Shown in pieces: positions 21,748 through 33,299 of a stretch of 64,000 nucleotides of DNA. The stretch is taken from the NCBI RefSeq assembly GCF_019649055.1, contig NW_026570343.1:248001-312000 (forward strand). Direction: 5' to 3'. The notes under the pieces are model-generated. The model did no database searches, was not told the DNA's origin, and saw only the letters and a program-made list of their open reading frames with translations. The position numbers and the translations under genes were made by a program. Within the stretch, counting starts at the first letter, position 1, and each line of letters begins with the position of its first letter. Source of the stretch: Paramacrobiotus metropolitanus (lineage: Eukaryota > Tardigrada > Eutardigrada > Parachela > Macrobiotidae).

Positions 21748-22003
21748 TGTAGTGGTTTGCCCCGGGACTACACTTATCCCATACGAAGGGGGCTTATAAT
21801 TATGATCATAATTATGTTTCTATTTAGAATCTTACAAAAATAATCGAGAACTGAGTCACCTTTTCCACTTTTATCATCAAAATAACATCAAAATCAGAAT
21901 TAATAAAAGTAGTCCAAATCATCACAAGGCAACTGATTAGTGAGCATTCCTTCTAATATAGAATTCTATGAAGAAGTACAGAAATACCATCAGCAGCGCT
22001 ACA
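21748..22003 (-). repeat. 5' LTR of the gypsy element
   Basis: This 256-bp repeat matches the LTR at 12795-13050. On the minus strand it is followed by CT and then TGGCGCTCCTGGCAAG, where the leading TGG would pair with a tRNA CCA end; I do not name the tRNA. Confidence 0.95.
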
Positions 22004-22034
22004 CTCGTTATATTCAGATTCTCCAGTGAGAATC

Positions 22035-22300
22035 TTTCTCATAAAATGTTTGGTGCGCTCATAAAATGCTTGGATCGGTTTGGCGCGTTCGACCAAAAAT
22101 AGCGGACGCCATGTTCATCGGCACGATGTGGGAGACGTGAAAACAAACAAACAGCACCCGGACACTCTACGCCCCGCCGTTGCTGCTGATCGCGGGATGG
22201 GCAGCGGTAAAAGCGTTTCTTTGGGCTTTCCATCGCCGCTCCACCAGGACACTGAAGATCACAGTGAACACGATCGTCAGCACGCACTGATAGACCCCTC
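22035..22300 (-). pseudogene. GPCR fragment (TM5-TM6 region)
   Basis: The DNA matches the middle exon of the GPCR at 26486-26854 over about 250 bp, sharing the blocks acgccatgttcatcggcacgat and ggacactgaagatcac, but with small gaps that break the frame. It corresponds to TM5, loop 3 and TM6. The gypsy LTR ends 32 bp away, with its target duplication between. It is a decayed or partial copy of a GPCR gene on the same strand as its relative. Confidence 0.75.
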
Positions 22301-23007
22301 AGTCTCATTTAAATCTTTTTTCATTTATTTGTATTTGAGCAAAATTACCAGTAAGTGCTATGATCATATACTTGCTCAAAACGGCACCCTGGCAAACGCC
22401 AACTTGTTTGTGGTTTTAGATGTTTGTATGAAATTTTCCATTATCATCGGCAATCTGTAGCACGAGCGTCCTTCGAGTCCTAACTAACTATGCATTTTAC
22501 ATGCCGCCATATTAAATAAAGAGTGCCCTGAAGGTCAAAACCGAATAGCAATATGTCACTATGTGAATAAGAGGTTTGTAAGTCTTTTGTTACTGTCCAT
22601 AGAAGAAAGACGTTTCCCAGCCGCCAGAACATCACTGGATCAAGCTAAGCAACCGGTTCCTGTGAAAGGAAAAGTTGTTCAAGGAAAGCATTGGATACAT
22701 GCTTATTAAACGGTTCAATCTTTCACTTTCAAGAAAGACCGCTGGAAGCATTGTATTCTCGGTAAAGCGTGACAAGAAACCGATGCTTTGCCTATGTTAA
22801 GTCGATATGGTTGACGCGCTTTCCCATAGTCGTCGCCGATTACCTGGAATTCTGCTCATAACTAGGGGCCTTTCATGCAGCTACAGATAGATACTTACGT
22901 TTCCGCTGGACTTTGACTGCAGTTTTTATGCAAAATCAGTTTATGGTAGTCGCAAAATATATGTGTTTCTTTATGCTGTCTGCATAGTTACCCTGCAACT
23001 TGCAAGT

Positions 23008-25961
23008 ATGGATCGAAAATTCCAGATTGAAAAACTATCCGTAAGGATATCAGGTTTACGGCTGCTCGGACTATTGATGGTATTGGTTGTCTCGGAAGTG
23101 GCATCTCACATCAGGTACATGGCAGTACATCTCTTGCAGAGTTGCTTAAAAAATTATAACAATGGACATACGTATCTGATGATGCGTACTTGAATTTTAA
23201 CGTCTACTTAATTAAATTTCTTATTTTCGTGCACCTGTAAGTCTGTGCAACAGAGCAAATTAATACTTTCCAGAATGCTATCAAATTTTTGTAAATAAAT
23301 TGATTTTTTCTGCTGTTCTGTATAAACGTTGCTCAAAGACTGGTCAGGACACAAAACTGGTTATCTGAATTTTAACTGTTTGCTTTTTTTTCTTTTCCAG
23401 TTTAGTTTATCCCCGAGCTAGGCAGTATCCCATAAACGCCTTGAATAATAGGGTTGCTCCGGTTGGACAGTGCGGAATGCCAAAGGGAAATGGTAAAAGC
23501 GTTTTTCGGTTGATTTTCGACATGCTCCGGGGATAGACGTAATTTTACGTATTTCAAAATAAAGACGCCTAGATACCTGATAATTTCAGACATAACGGAG
23601 CTACTGATGGGAAGCTCGTTTAATGTTACCTGGACAGTCGGCGAGATGCATAACGTACGGTTGTAGCAACTGTAAAATTCGGTGTATTGTCTTTTTATAA
23701 TATTGTGCAGTCAGATTAATTACATGGTTAGGTTTTCGTTTTCGTTAGTTTCTGTTTTTTAGGGTGGATTTAGAATTGAGCTACTGGATAAGGAATACAA
23801 TCTGATTTCCACACTGGCTCCACCTAATGGAAAATCCAACGAATTCGTGGGAGATAACTGGGCAGCAAACATTGGCTACGTCAGCCTACCGACTGAAGTA
23901 ACCTGTGGTCGTTGTGTTATTCGAGTCATACATCAGGGCGTCGGCCCGGCTTGGGCCAACCCACCCGGTGTGACGGTTCCGCCGGGATTCCGGACATGTG
24001 CCGATGTTAGCATCGTGGAGCAAGCGACAAGTAAACTTTGATAATTATTATGCTTGCCAAATCAATTGTTTTATAGATTTGATTTTTAGACGATAGATCT
24101 CGTTGTACGAATCATGGAACGTGGAAAGACGGAGTCTGCCAGTGCGACAGACCGTTTGTCGGCACCTTCTGCGAATTTGAAGGTGCGCTTCTGATGCTGC
24201 TTTAATACAGTATTTACTGATTTAAGTAAGAATACGCGTATTACTATTATCAAGAAATTAAGTAATAGAAACATTTATGGGCTAATTAATTATTTCGAAG
24301 ATCACAAAAGCGTCCAAAAATGCCGAATGTACAGGGTACTCGTAGTAACGATTCTGATTTTTTTGTTTAAATTATTTTAAGTAATGTAATTGTATTAATT
24401 ATATTTGTTATTGCGCGCTAACAGGTGAATGGACTAATGGTCATTTAGGTGTCTAATTTTGTAAACATTTTCTTTGTCTTCATCGTTTCCGTTTCGGAAT
24501 CACAGAAGAGTGCTGGGACGACACAGACTGTGAAAACGGCGGACAGTGCATCAACACCCATGCCCAGTTTTATCCCAAACGCCAGTGTTATTGTCCGGTT
24601 GGGTCGTTTGGTCCGAAGTGCGCCAGCCAGTCAGCAGTCAAGGACTTCAGTTTCCAAAAAGAACTGTATAGAAAACGCTCATCACCATATGGTAACTTCA
24701 CGTTCTACTGGAGAATTCTATCGGAAATTAAGGAAATCGAAGTGATCCTTGAAGCCGGTACAACCAATTGGGTTGGTTTCGGATGGCGACCAGAAGGTAA
24801 TCCTAATTGATAAATCCAATCAATAAGAGGTTAGATCCCTTTTAAATTCTGAACTCCGAAAACATATCAAATAAAAAACCAAACAAATACAAATTTAAAT
24901 GACTCAGCTTCAAGAATTTACGCTGTTGGGGAAAATAATAAATAATGAACAATAATAACCTTTAAGCAGTGGTATTTGGTTGTAACATTTTCCTTTTAGT
25001 GTCAGCAAAAATGTTCTGTATAAACAGAAATCGTATTTAGTGCAACTATAAAATTATGCCATAAAAATTGCATTGTATTGCAAAAAGTGTCAGGCATATT
25101 TAGATTCGTCTCATCCATCAAGGAAGTGGAATCCTGTTTAAAAGTATTCACTAAGCGTTTCTGCGTTTTAGGACTCAACACCTCCTGCAAAACATTTCCG
25201 GTCATTCCGAAAGAAACGGTCTCATCCGTCTCAAAAGGTAGAGAGATCGTTCGCTGTCGTTATTTTGGCTACAGCATAAAAATTCTCACTGTGTGCATTA
25301 ACCTGGTTGTCTTTTTTTTTACAGACGGGGAAGTTATCCAAACAGTTGTGGACTTTCAGGATCAAAGATTTTTAGCTGGTACCCGGTGCAAATCGCTCTT
25401 TGCAATATTTACAATTTCTTTGCACAACATTTTCGAAGATTCGTAACGGTTGGTGTACGATGGAATTGCAGGGCCGTTGCACCCGATGTCGTGCAATGAT
25501 ATTACCTACGCCGCTGCCCACGGACAGTACTGCCGCGTTCGTGACCTTTATACTCGGGATATCTCTACACCGCTGCCGGATGAAATCTTTGGTGGGGAAC
25601 AAAGTCTTACAGCTGGCAGTTGTTATGAGGATCCCGTCACCGGAATTCTGCATGTTATATTTCGAAAAAAGCTTCAGGGTACGTTGCAGTACAATGCCTT
25701 AATTTTTCTAGACGTACTCAACTGTTTGTTATTATATATACAGCATCCCATCCCACCGACCACTCGATTAACAACGGCGTCATGCATGTGATTTGGGCAG
25801 TGGGAGAAGTGCCGTTCATTCCAACAACTGATAACAACGAGGTGTACCAAGAAGCCGTCAAACCAAGCTTCCATCGAAAGGGCGAACTGAACAATCATCC
25901 GCATTCACTCCAAACCAGGGGCTTTTTCAAAATTAATTTAATAACTGGCGGGTCGTACTAG
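23008..25961 (+). CDS. Secreted N-His X325/LPMO-like + 2 EGF + DOMON protein (ten exons)
   Basis: Exons: 23008-23114, 23401-23492, 23590-23654, 23763-24030, 24090-24182, 24506-24796, 25172-25237, 25325-25378, 25472-25678, 25744-25961. All junctions are GT-AG and the phases close to 486 residues. A signal peptide ends before His34, so the mature chain should begin HISLVYPRARQYP, the N-terminal-histidine start seen in copper-binding LPMO and X325/Bim1-type domains. That domain has CGMPKG, SSFNVTW and a closing CADVSIVEQ. EGF-like modules follow (CTNHGTW..CQC, then CWDDTDCENGGQC..CYC). The DOMON domain begins at FYWRILSEIKEIEVILE and includes WVGFGWRPE, YTRDISTP, FRKKLQ and MHVIWAVGE. DOMON domains bind heme or sugar. 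I know this architecture as a conserved animal secreted protein of unclear role. The exon 8 donor (GTACCC) is the weakest join. An ATG at 22963 is an alternative start. Confidence 0.85.
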
Positions 25962-26251
25962 CGTTTCTCTTAAATGAAACTTCAATACGTTTGCTCTGAA
26001 TACGAAATATCTGCGAAACAGATCTGAAAAATCAAGCTTTGTTCTGCTAATAATTATTCGGTTGCCAAACATCCTGAACGAATCAGCGATTCTGTACTGT
26101 ATTTACACGCCTACGATATCAAGAATCAGTAAAACAAACCATTGGACAATGTGTGGAGAAACTAGACAGTTGCATTTTCGAGTAAAGCGCTTTCGTGCAT
26201 TTTGTAGCCTTATTATTGACATACATTGGTGCAATTAATAAAAAACGTAGT

Positions 26252-29200
26252 TTAATTTGAGTTCTGCGTGGTCGGCACGGTGGCATCGGCAATCGTCCCC
26301 TTGCCGGATATGGCCGGAAAGTTACCGGTGACTTCCGGCTGAATCCTGGCACGTTTCAGCGCAGGGATGATTTTGCTGGATAGTTGCTGCAGACGTCGCC
26401 GGTAATCTTTATTCAGCATTAAGCAAATAGCCTATAAAACGGCATTCTTATACAAAATGCAAAAAGAGCGGCATGGATTACATACCGGCACGGAAGCGTA
26501 ACCCAGTAGGGCCACGGCCCGCAACGTCAACTGCAACACCGGATCGGTTTGATACGCTCGACCGAAGATGGTGGACGCCATGTTCATCGGCACGATACAG
26601 GACGTGTAACAAATATAGCATACAAGCAGCATTCGGACACTCCGCGCCCGTCGCCGCTGCAGCTGATCCCCGGGGCGGATGGCGGCCTCCGCGTTTCCGC
26701 GGGCTTTCCACCAGCGCACCGACAGGACACTGAAGATCACGGTGAACACGACGGTCAGCACGCCTATCGGGAGGAAAACCGCGAAAAATACGGAGAAGAA
26801 GGAAGATGCGGAGTCTGTGTACTGCACAACGCATGCTCCCCAAGGCGGCCCGCTCTGAAAATTAGTTTAAGAATCATTGCGAGAAATAGTTAAACTGATC
26901 AAGAAACGAAGAATTTTGATGTAGTCAAGGCTACAATTTGATAGAGCGTGACTGCAGCCGCATAAAGCTAACAATACCACCTACAGATACATATCTTCCA
27001 TCTATATCGATCCTATGATTAGGGAACGTAATCTCGACGAGCATCAAATGAATACATGGAATTTCCCGAAAGCGAAATAACTTCCGTCGTTCATAAATTG
27101 AACGTAATAAGACTTCAGACAGATCGTGATAAAAGACGCTGTTCCCGAGTTTGATTGATCAAATGAAGTTATAAAATGCTGCAGATATTATTGAATCATT
27201 CGAATGTCTGCTTCGGCACTGCATGCATTAGATATCCGCTGCATGCATTAGATATACACCGGGGCTTCCAAGTTTTTCTATCAAGATTTTTTGAAGAACG
27301 TTTACGTTGTAAACTAGGTACATTGTTATGGTGACAAATCTAACATAAACAACGCCGCGTCATCAAACAATTATTAAGCTAAATGACCTACTCACTTAAA
27401 TTATAACTATTTACGTTAGGCAAAGCAAGTCTAATGCAAACGCCTGCATAAACGATGATGCTTGAGGTCTCAACGCGAATTATTTATTTAGCGTTGTAAG
27501 GGATCTATTATGGGCATTGGGCACCAAGGCATCTATCACTGCAATACGCCAAAATAAAGAAAAAACTGGATCTCGCCCAATTTATTAAGCGTAGATTTTA
27601 TAAGTAGAAGTATAAAAACAGATAACTGAAGTCGTGTTCATAACCGCATGTCTAGCTTCCGCTTAACCTGCACATTCTTGTTGTGGCCATGGCAAGCTGG
27701 TCAGATCAGGTATCAACACATGTTCGATACCCAACTCACCACAAACTTCCCCGATGACAGCTGCTCATAATCCCGCTCTACATAAGTAATTACGTGGTTT
27801 GTTTGCGTTAGCCATTTAGTGAAAATGCGGTCCCACTGTCGTTCCACAAGAGGAAGGGCCTGCGCCCTCATGTATAATTCACATCGGCCTACATGGGGCC
27901 CGGCCTTATATGGCAGCCGTAATTACACCTGGCTCTCTTGCATCATATTCAGCAACCATCGACATACTGATTGTCATAAACAACCATCTGCGGGGCGCAG
28001 GATGAACTAGCAATATAAGAATATAAGTTTCAAGCACCCAGAACACGGGTATTAGTACTAGGCCAGTAGGCCTACAACAGGGACACACAAACTCGTTTTC
28101 TGTTGAACCTTCTTGCGTTTTTCCTACTAAAATTTTATCAGGTTATACTGTTTGCCATGTCGTTGCCAAACCTTGACCGGCGCCGATGACAGGCTGCGTA
28201 GTGGCTCTGCAGTCAGTCAGCCCAGCTGCAGTACGGGACAAAAATATTTATTGCACATCGGTTAAACAGCATCGCTAACGCTAACGGTCTGGCTTGTAAT
28301 TGTTGAATTGGTCATCGACCAAACAACAATGAAAAGGCCAGACCGTTGCCATTTGCTTATTTATTCCATAATAATACATACATAGCTGATCACCGTACAG
28401 TTATCTAGGAATACTACCCTATGGGACCGCGCAAAAGTTAATCATCATTTTTGTGATTGCCAGGAATGGTTAGGTTGTCCATCACAAAGTTGCGAATATT
28501 ACCTTCGGTTTTAGGACCCCTGTTTTGACCATTTTCTTAGCCCAAATAATCAGCGCCGCTGTCATTGCTACGCTGAAATTATTTTGGCGAAACCACTGTG
28601 TGGAGCGGAACTCTATGCGGAATCTGTGATGAATTTTTTGATTAGATTAGGGATGCACCCATAAAACGAATGAAGCCACCCGGATTAAATAATGTTTTTC
28701 ATTTAATCGAGTACTCTCTGTCTTTGATCTTTGTGAATGGATATTATTCTGGCCATATTATGGATTCATCTGGTTATCTCACTTGATTAAACAGTGTTTG
28801 CTGCTCGCAGATCCACAAAATATCGCAGTGAGTACTCTATGTATGGTTACACTAACAGGCAGCTTAGACGATCGCTATAATACTTTCAAAATATCCAAAC
28901 CATTAACATTTTACTAACAACCATGGGCGTATTGCATCTGTCAAAGCATTCATTTGCGATTATTTGCGAAACAGCAGTATAGCGCACTGTTTCAAAGGAT
29001 TTGTACCGTTCACTGCGTGTCGCTTTATGGGATTCATGCACTTGGTGCCGTGGAGTTTATGCTGCGGTTGTACATACGGTCGCCGTGTAAAATCTAAGCC
29101 GATTACGACGACAACGGACAGGAAACTTTCTTGGCAATCAAAAGCAGCTCTGGGCGTACACAATTACTGTTCAAAATAGTCGATGCGTCCAGAACTTGCT

Positions 29201-30612
29201 TTTGATTGAATTGGTTAGTGTCCCGTAAATACCGAAACGATTGCAGACGCACGGTGGCAACGCCCATGACGACTGCGATATCATTAATTTTCTAAGCTAA
29301 CACTAGCCAGCTGTTAGTTTCCTCACGGCACAACCTCTACGAGATGATTAAGATGCATTTCTGATTTTGTCTTTTATAGGTAAATTGGTCAAAACTATTA
29401 AACCACGAGCAAACAAAACTTTGAATGTACCTAGCGCTCAACAAAGAAGATGCTACGTTTGAACGCATATTGAGCAAACAAACATTGATTTATGTTTAGA
29501 CGCAATAAGTTTGTGAGGCACACTGTGTGATGGTTTCATAATTTTCCTTTCCGAACTGTTGAACCGTGGACCGACTGCTCGATTTTTAGTTTCCTGAGTT
29601 CATCAAAGCATTGGAAATAAATAAGGAGGTTGCACCTATACTTGCTTAACTGTACGTAAGTTTTGCCTTTGCTTTTCGATCTTGCACACTTATGAACATA
29701 ATTTTGTATCCGCGCGTCTCAACTTGACCGCTATAATTTGGGCGGTCGTTTTTCCGGCCCCGGACATTTTAGACGGTTTAAGCGCCAAAACGTCGGTCGG
29801 GCGTCTCCGACATTCGGATGTTCTGGATGGTTACACGTGTCCGTTCAGTACAGTGTATGACCGGCATTAACAACGCTCGTAGACATTTACTTTGGTTAAA
29901 CACCCGACAAACCAACAGCACGTTTTCGCATAAATCGTGGGAAGTCAGTGCTGTAAATCGCGTGCGCCAACTCTTCCATACGGCTTTAATTACTGTATGC
30001 TGTATGCGATTCTGTGTATCGGATAACCGAGCCATCACTCCATTTGATGCCTTTTAATTACGATTGAAAAGGTGGCGGAAGCGAACACCAACTTACCTTA
30101 AATTCCCCGCCAACTTGAGACACTATTAACGCTGTCAGGATAACCGGCAGCAGCCACGGGATACCGACCATCACCGTTAACGGCACCGGTCGAATCCAGT
30201 GGAAGTAATGATGAGGGAAACAGATGGCCACGAACCGGTTAACACCGATCATCATGTCGGCTAGTGTGACGCTTTTGGTCAGCACGAGGAAAATAAACAT
30301 TGCCGCACGGCAATACGGCGTATTAGAGTTGCTGCCGCCGAGCGGGATGCCCTGAACGGACGCCGTCACCAGCGGCATCCCCACGCCACATTGTAAAAGA
30401 ATGCTGATGAGAAAGTTGAGCAGCAAAACGCCAGAGCCGGTGCGGTAGCGCGCCGATGATAAAATAACCCCGATAATTGCCAGGGAAAATATCGTCCCAA
30501 TTAGGCTGAGAAAAACGACCAGATAGAACCATAAGTGAAGTGCCGCGTGGTGGACAATCCATGCCGGTTGTGTTTTGTTGATGGCGACGAAATTGGTAAG
30601 ATTGGTGAGCAT
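26252..30612 (-). CDS. Rhodopsin-like G-protein-coupled receptor (three exons)
   Basis: Exons are 30612-30097, 26854-26486 and 26431-26252. All are GT-AG and phase 0, giving 354 residues. Exon 1 carries TM1-TM4 with N-linked sites near the N-terminus (NLTNF, NKTQ). The TM3 end reads VNRFVAICFPHHY, so DRY is replaced by NRF. Cysteines in PYCRAAMF and GACVVQY can form the TM3-ECL2 disulfide. Exon 2 carries TM5-TM6 with a basic loop 3 (LQRRRARSVRMLL). Exon 3 joins TM7 (LGYASVPAICLML) to helix 8 (NKDYRRRLQQL), without NPxxY. Ligand unknown; the protein should be a plasma-membrane receptor of an expanded, divergent class-A group. Intron 1 is 3.2 kb and seems to hold no other gene. A broken relative lies at 22035-22300. 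Confidence 0.88.
28283..28347. other. 65-nt hairpin in GPCR intron 1
   Basis: The arms AACGGTCTGG and CCAGACCGTT pair over 10 bp. ATTGTT with AACAAT and TTGGTC with GACCAA extend the stem to an ATC loop. The stem is long for chance. The three-base loop is too small for a typical microRNA precursor, so a tiny foldback repeat is as likely. The rest of the intron (26900-30090) shows only a 20-bp tandem copy near 27222-27262 (ctgcatgcattagata). Confidence 0.4.
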
Positions 30613-31301
30613 CGCGGCACAGCAACAGTCTGCCGGAGCAATGGCAGTTGTTCCGGATATTGACTACGCTCGTTGATATTTGAAGATGCACTGTAAAAGC
30701 GGGAATGAGATTGTGGCCGGCGCGTGACACACACTTTAACAGATCAACTGGGTTGCCTGATGTGCTCTATGGTTTATTGTCACGTATGTATTGGATTGAC
30801 TGATGAAATCCGCGTCGATAACCTGGCAGACCATTGATGCGGTTAATTAAGGGAATGCAGCAAGGGTTACAGAGGTGGGGAATAGTGCCGTTATACCATG
30901 GCGGATAACTGGAGCAATCACTTGACAAAATTAAAAAATCCACTTGAAAATAATTCACGTGCTCGGGCAGCGTATGTTACTCGGTGAAGGGTAGTTTATT
31001 TACCGCGAAGTCTAAGTCATGCCGTCAATATCAAATTATTGATATTTCCATTAGCTGATGGACGTATGGCATAAATGTCACTTCAACCGCGTTACTTACA
31101 TTTTTTTTATTCTTTTTATATGCGGATCTACGTAGGTTTTGCCGGGAAAAAAAACAGCAAGCCGCAATTTAATTGTCAAGCGGGCTTAAATCGATTTTCT
31201 TGGTGTGACGACTGAGGTTATGCAGGATACAGCTAATAAACTGCACCTATTCCAGCTGTCGGTACCCAGACAGACATGAACGCATACTGTATGCGTAAAA
31301 A

Positions 31302-31846
31302 TCAAGCGTTAGTTACTGTATATTGAACATCGATGACTCGATGGAGTGCAGAAAGTGCTATTATGCAAAGCGGCATCAGCCACGCTCTACGACAACGCAA
31401 CCCGGAAGCATTGACTTTATTGGCGATACTGTATGAAACATCCATTTTACTAACCACTGAATTTACACCCGAAAAAGGTATGGCAAAGGAGATTGAATAG
31501 CTAGCCAGTAAGATGGGCGCGGTCATGTGAAAACACACCCCGCCAACTTTACAGGTTAAGTACGAAACAGCTAGAATAAATCCAGCTGCAGAAATATGCG
31601 TATGAAATTGTTCCTGAATGTTGTTTTGCATCGATTGCTCTGTAAGTCCCTCGTCTTCCGCAAAGTAATCGTAGATCGATGGATGTACAAGTAATGTGCA
31701 CTGGAATGCAAAATGTCCGAACGGCTACTGATGGCAATGCTAAAGGCGAACTTCGTATTTCGACCCAAATAAGCTTCTGAGAAACACATACAGATACACG
31801 ACGAATCTAGGCTTGTAATCAGACTTCGCTGAATAATTTTACGCAT
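31302..31846 (-). other. Possible 7TM-receptor-like fragment
   Basis: Overlapping minus-strand frames carry hydrophobic stretches (GFILAVSYLTCKVGGVCF, APILLASYSISFAIPF, LMPLCIIALSALHRV) spaced like membrane helices. No start, splice site or diagnostic motif could be fixed. It may be a decayed receptor or chance. The flanks 30613-31300 and 31850-32420 show nothing firmer. Confidence 0.2.
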
Positions 31847-32423
31847 TGCACACTTTCAGAAACATTGTTTTTCAGATGTTTCAGTCTGGCGCCGATCGTC
31901 TTAGATTTCATAATAACAGTGCCGTACAGTATGTAGGTTTAATTTAAACGCCCTTGATTGCGCTTCATAATAATAAATGATATGTATTACTACTGTATTT
32001 GCTGCAAAAACCAGCTATCAATTTTACCTTAAGACTTCGTCGCTAAAACAACTGCGAAAGCTCAAAAAGAAGGCCTGCGTGTAAACCGAGTTCGTGATGA
32101 ACAGAAATGTCCGTTTTGTCAATCATTTCTGTCAGAAGGCTTCCTTTCCTGTGAGGAGCTCACTACTGTCTTTTGCATCAATATCGTAAGAATTTATCCG
32201 CTATGACAATCCGGTACATTGCGTGAAAGGTTTTTGTAAGACACGACAGCAAGAAGACGCGTGGTAGAGGTCATACTAAAATTTTTTTTACCCCGAGCCA
32301 CAGCCATAGCAACGTTGTTGTTAAGCCTTCACATCTGGTAACGGAGTTATCGGATGCCAACGCACGGACGTTTACATACAGTCATTTGAGAAAGCAGTTA
32401 AGTACAGTTTGGTTGTTATGTAG

Positions 32424-32563
32424 AGGATCCGTGTACGAAGAAGGCGGTTGCGACTATACCTAATGGAGCCTACATCCCGTGCCGCCAGCGGAACGCTTGT
32501 CCGGACGTTAGAAAAGACGGAACCATATATTTCGTCCGTGCGTTGGCCCTTGGCATCCCATAA
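32424..32563 (+). pseudogene. Orphan second exon of the CCF-HHWAW family
   Basis: After an acceptor-like TTATGTAG the frame reads EDPCTKKAVATIPNGAY and then IPCRQRNACPDV before a stop at 32561-32563. It matches exon 2 of the copy at 35298-36234 almost codon for codon, in the same phase. No first exon with the CCF-HHWAW core lies upstream on this strand. The exon is bracketed by an inverted pair: about 32325-32372 is the reverse complement of about 32533-32580 (CGTCCGTGCGTTGGC and onward). Those arms correspond to the 3' flank of the full gene. It looks like a fragment moved and flanked during a rearrangement. Confidence 0.72.
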
Positions 32564-32688
32564 CCCCGTTACGAGATAGGAAGGCTTTGCAGAGAACTAT
32601 TATGGCTTGACTTGTTATAATAATTTTCATTTCGACATAAGCCTTGCTACTTCTTTCTTTCTAATCTTACTAAATGATATGTGGACGA

Positions 32689-33294
32689 TTTCGTACCACT
32701 CCAAAAATTCGACCCATTATTTTTCGATACGTATGCTTAGTATTTTGGCGTATTCCATCGGCATTGTCGCGTGCTCTGAATGTATTCTTCCGTATTCCTT
32801 CAGGTCTTCTTATGCTTTCCCAGTCCAAATACCGGTAAAATTCAGGCAGAACACGCGAGAATAACGGTGGAATACGGGGAATTCAGGGCCCGCTGCAGAG
32901 AGACAAGAAACCTAAGATTGCCTAAAAATGCCTCAAATTGCAGGGAGAATACGCACGAACACCGGTGGAACCGCTCCGTATCATTAAGTGTCTCTCTGCA
33001 GTGGGTCCTGTATTCCCCGTATTCCACCGTTATTCTCGCGTGTTCTGCCTGTATTCCGCCGGCATTCGGACTTAAAACATAAGAAGACGTGAAGGAAAAC
33101 GAAGAATACAGGCAGAACACGCAAGAGTACCAGTGGAACACGGGGTAGGACCCACTGCAGAGGAACACTTAATGGATACGGAGAGAATAAAGGCTAAATA
33201 AAGGCAGAACACGAACGAATACCGGTGGAATACGCGAGAATACTAGGAATACGTAGCGGAAAATAATAGGTCGCATTTTTGGAGTGGTACGAAA
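32689..33294. mobile_element. 606-bp TIR element with iterated subterminal words
   Basis: The ends are TTTCGTACCACTCCAAAAAT and its complement, with inverted similarity over about 50 bp. CGA flanks both sides (32686-32688 and 33295-33297). The interior repeats words such as GTATTCCACCGGTATTC, CGCGTGTTCTG and CAGGCAGAACACG in both orientations, so it can fold along most of its length. No coding signal. Non-autonomous; superfamily unknown. Confidence 0.75.
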
Positions 33295-33299
33295 CGAGC

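Larger units (their letters stand above)
12795..22003 (-). mobile_element. Ty3/gypsy LTR retrotransposon, near full length, with two extra ORFs
   Basis: The element is 9.2 kb on the minus strand. Its two 256-bp LTRs (12795-13050 and 21748-22003) appear identical by reading and start TGTAG and end CTACA. CTCG flanks both ends (12791-12794 and 22004-22007), a 4-bp target duplication. Order from its 5' end: LTR, primer site (about 21745-21728, TGGCGCTCCTGG), gag, -1 frameshift site, pol (protease, RT, RNase H, integrase), a 154-codon ORF, a proline-rich ORF, polypurine tract (about 13066-13053), LTR. RNase H before integrase and a GPY/F-type tail place it in Ty3/gypsy. Pol has one frameshift and one stop, and the last ORF one stop, so this copy looks unable to move by itself although it inserted recently. 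It landed next to a GPCR fragment at 22035. Confidence 0.95.

Noticed and set aside
28283-28347. microRNA precursor
   Set aside because: The stem is good but the loop is only about three bases, too tight for Dicer/Drosha substrates; kept only as a hairpin.
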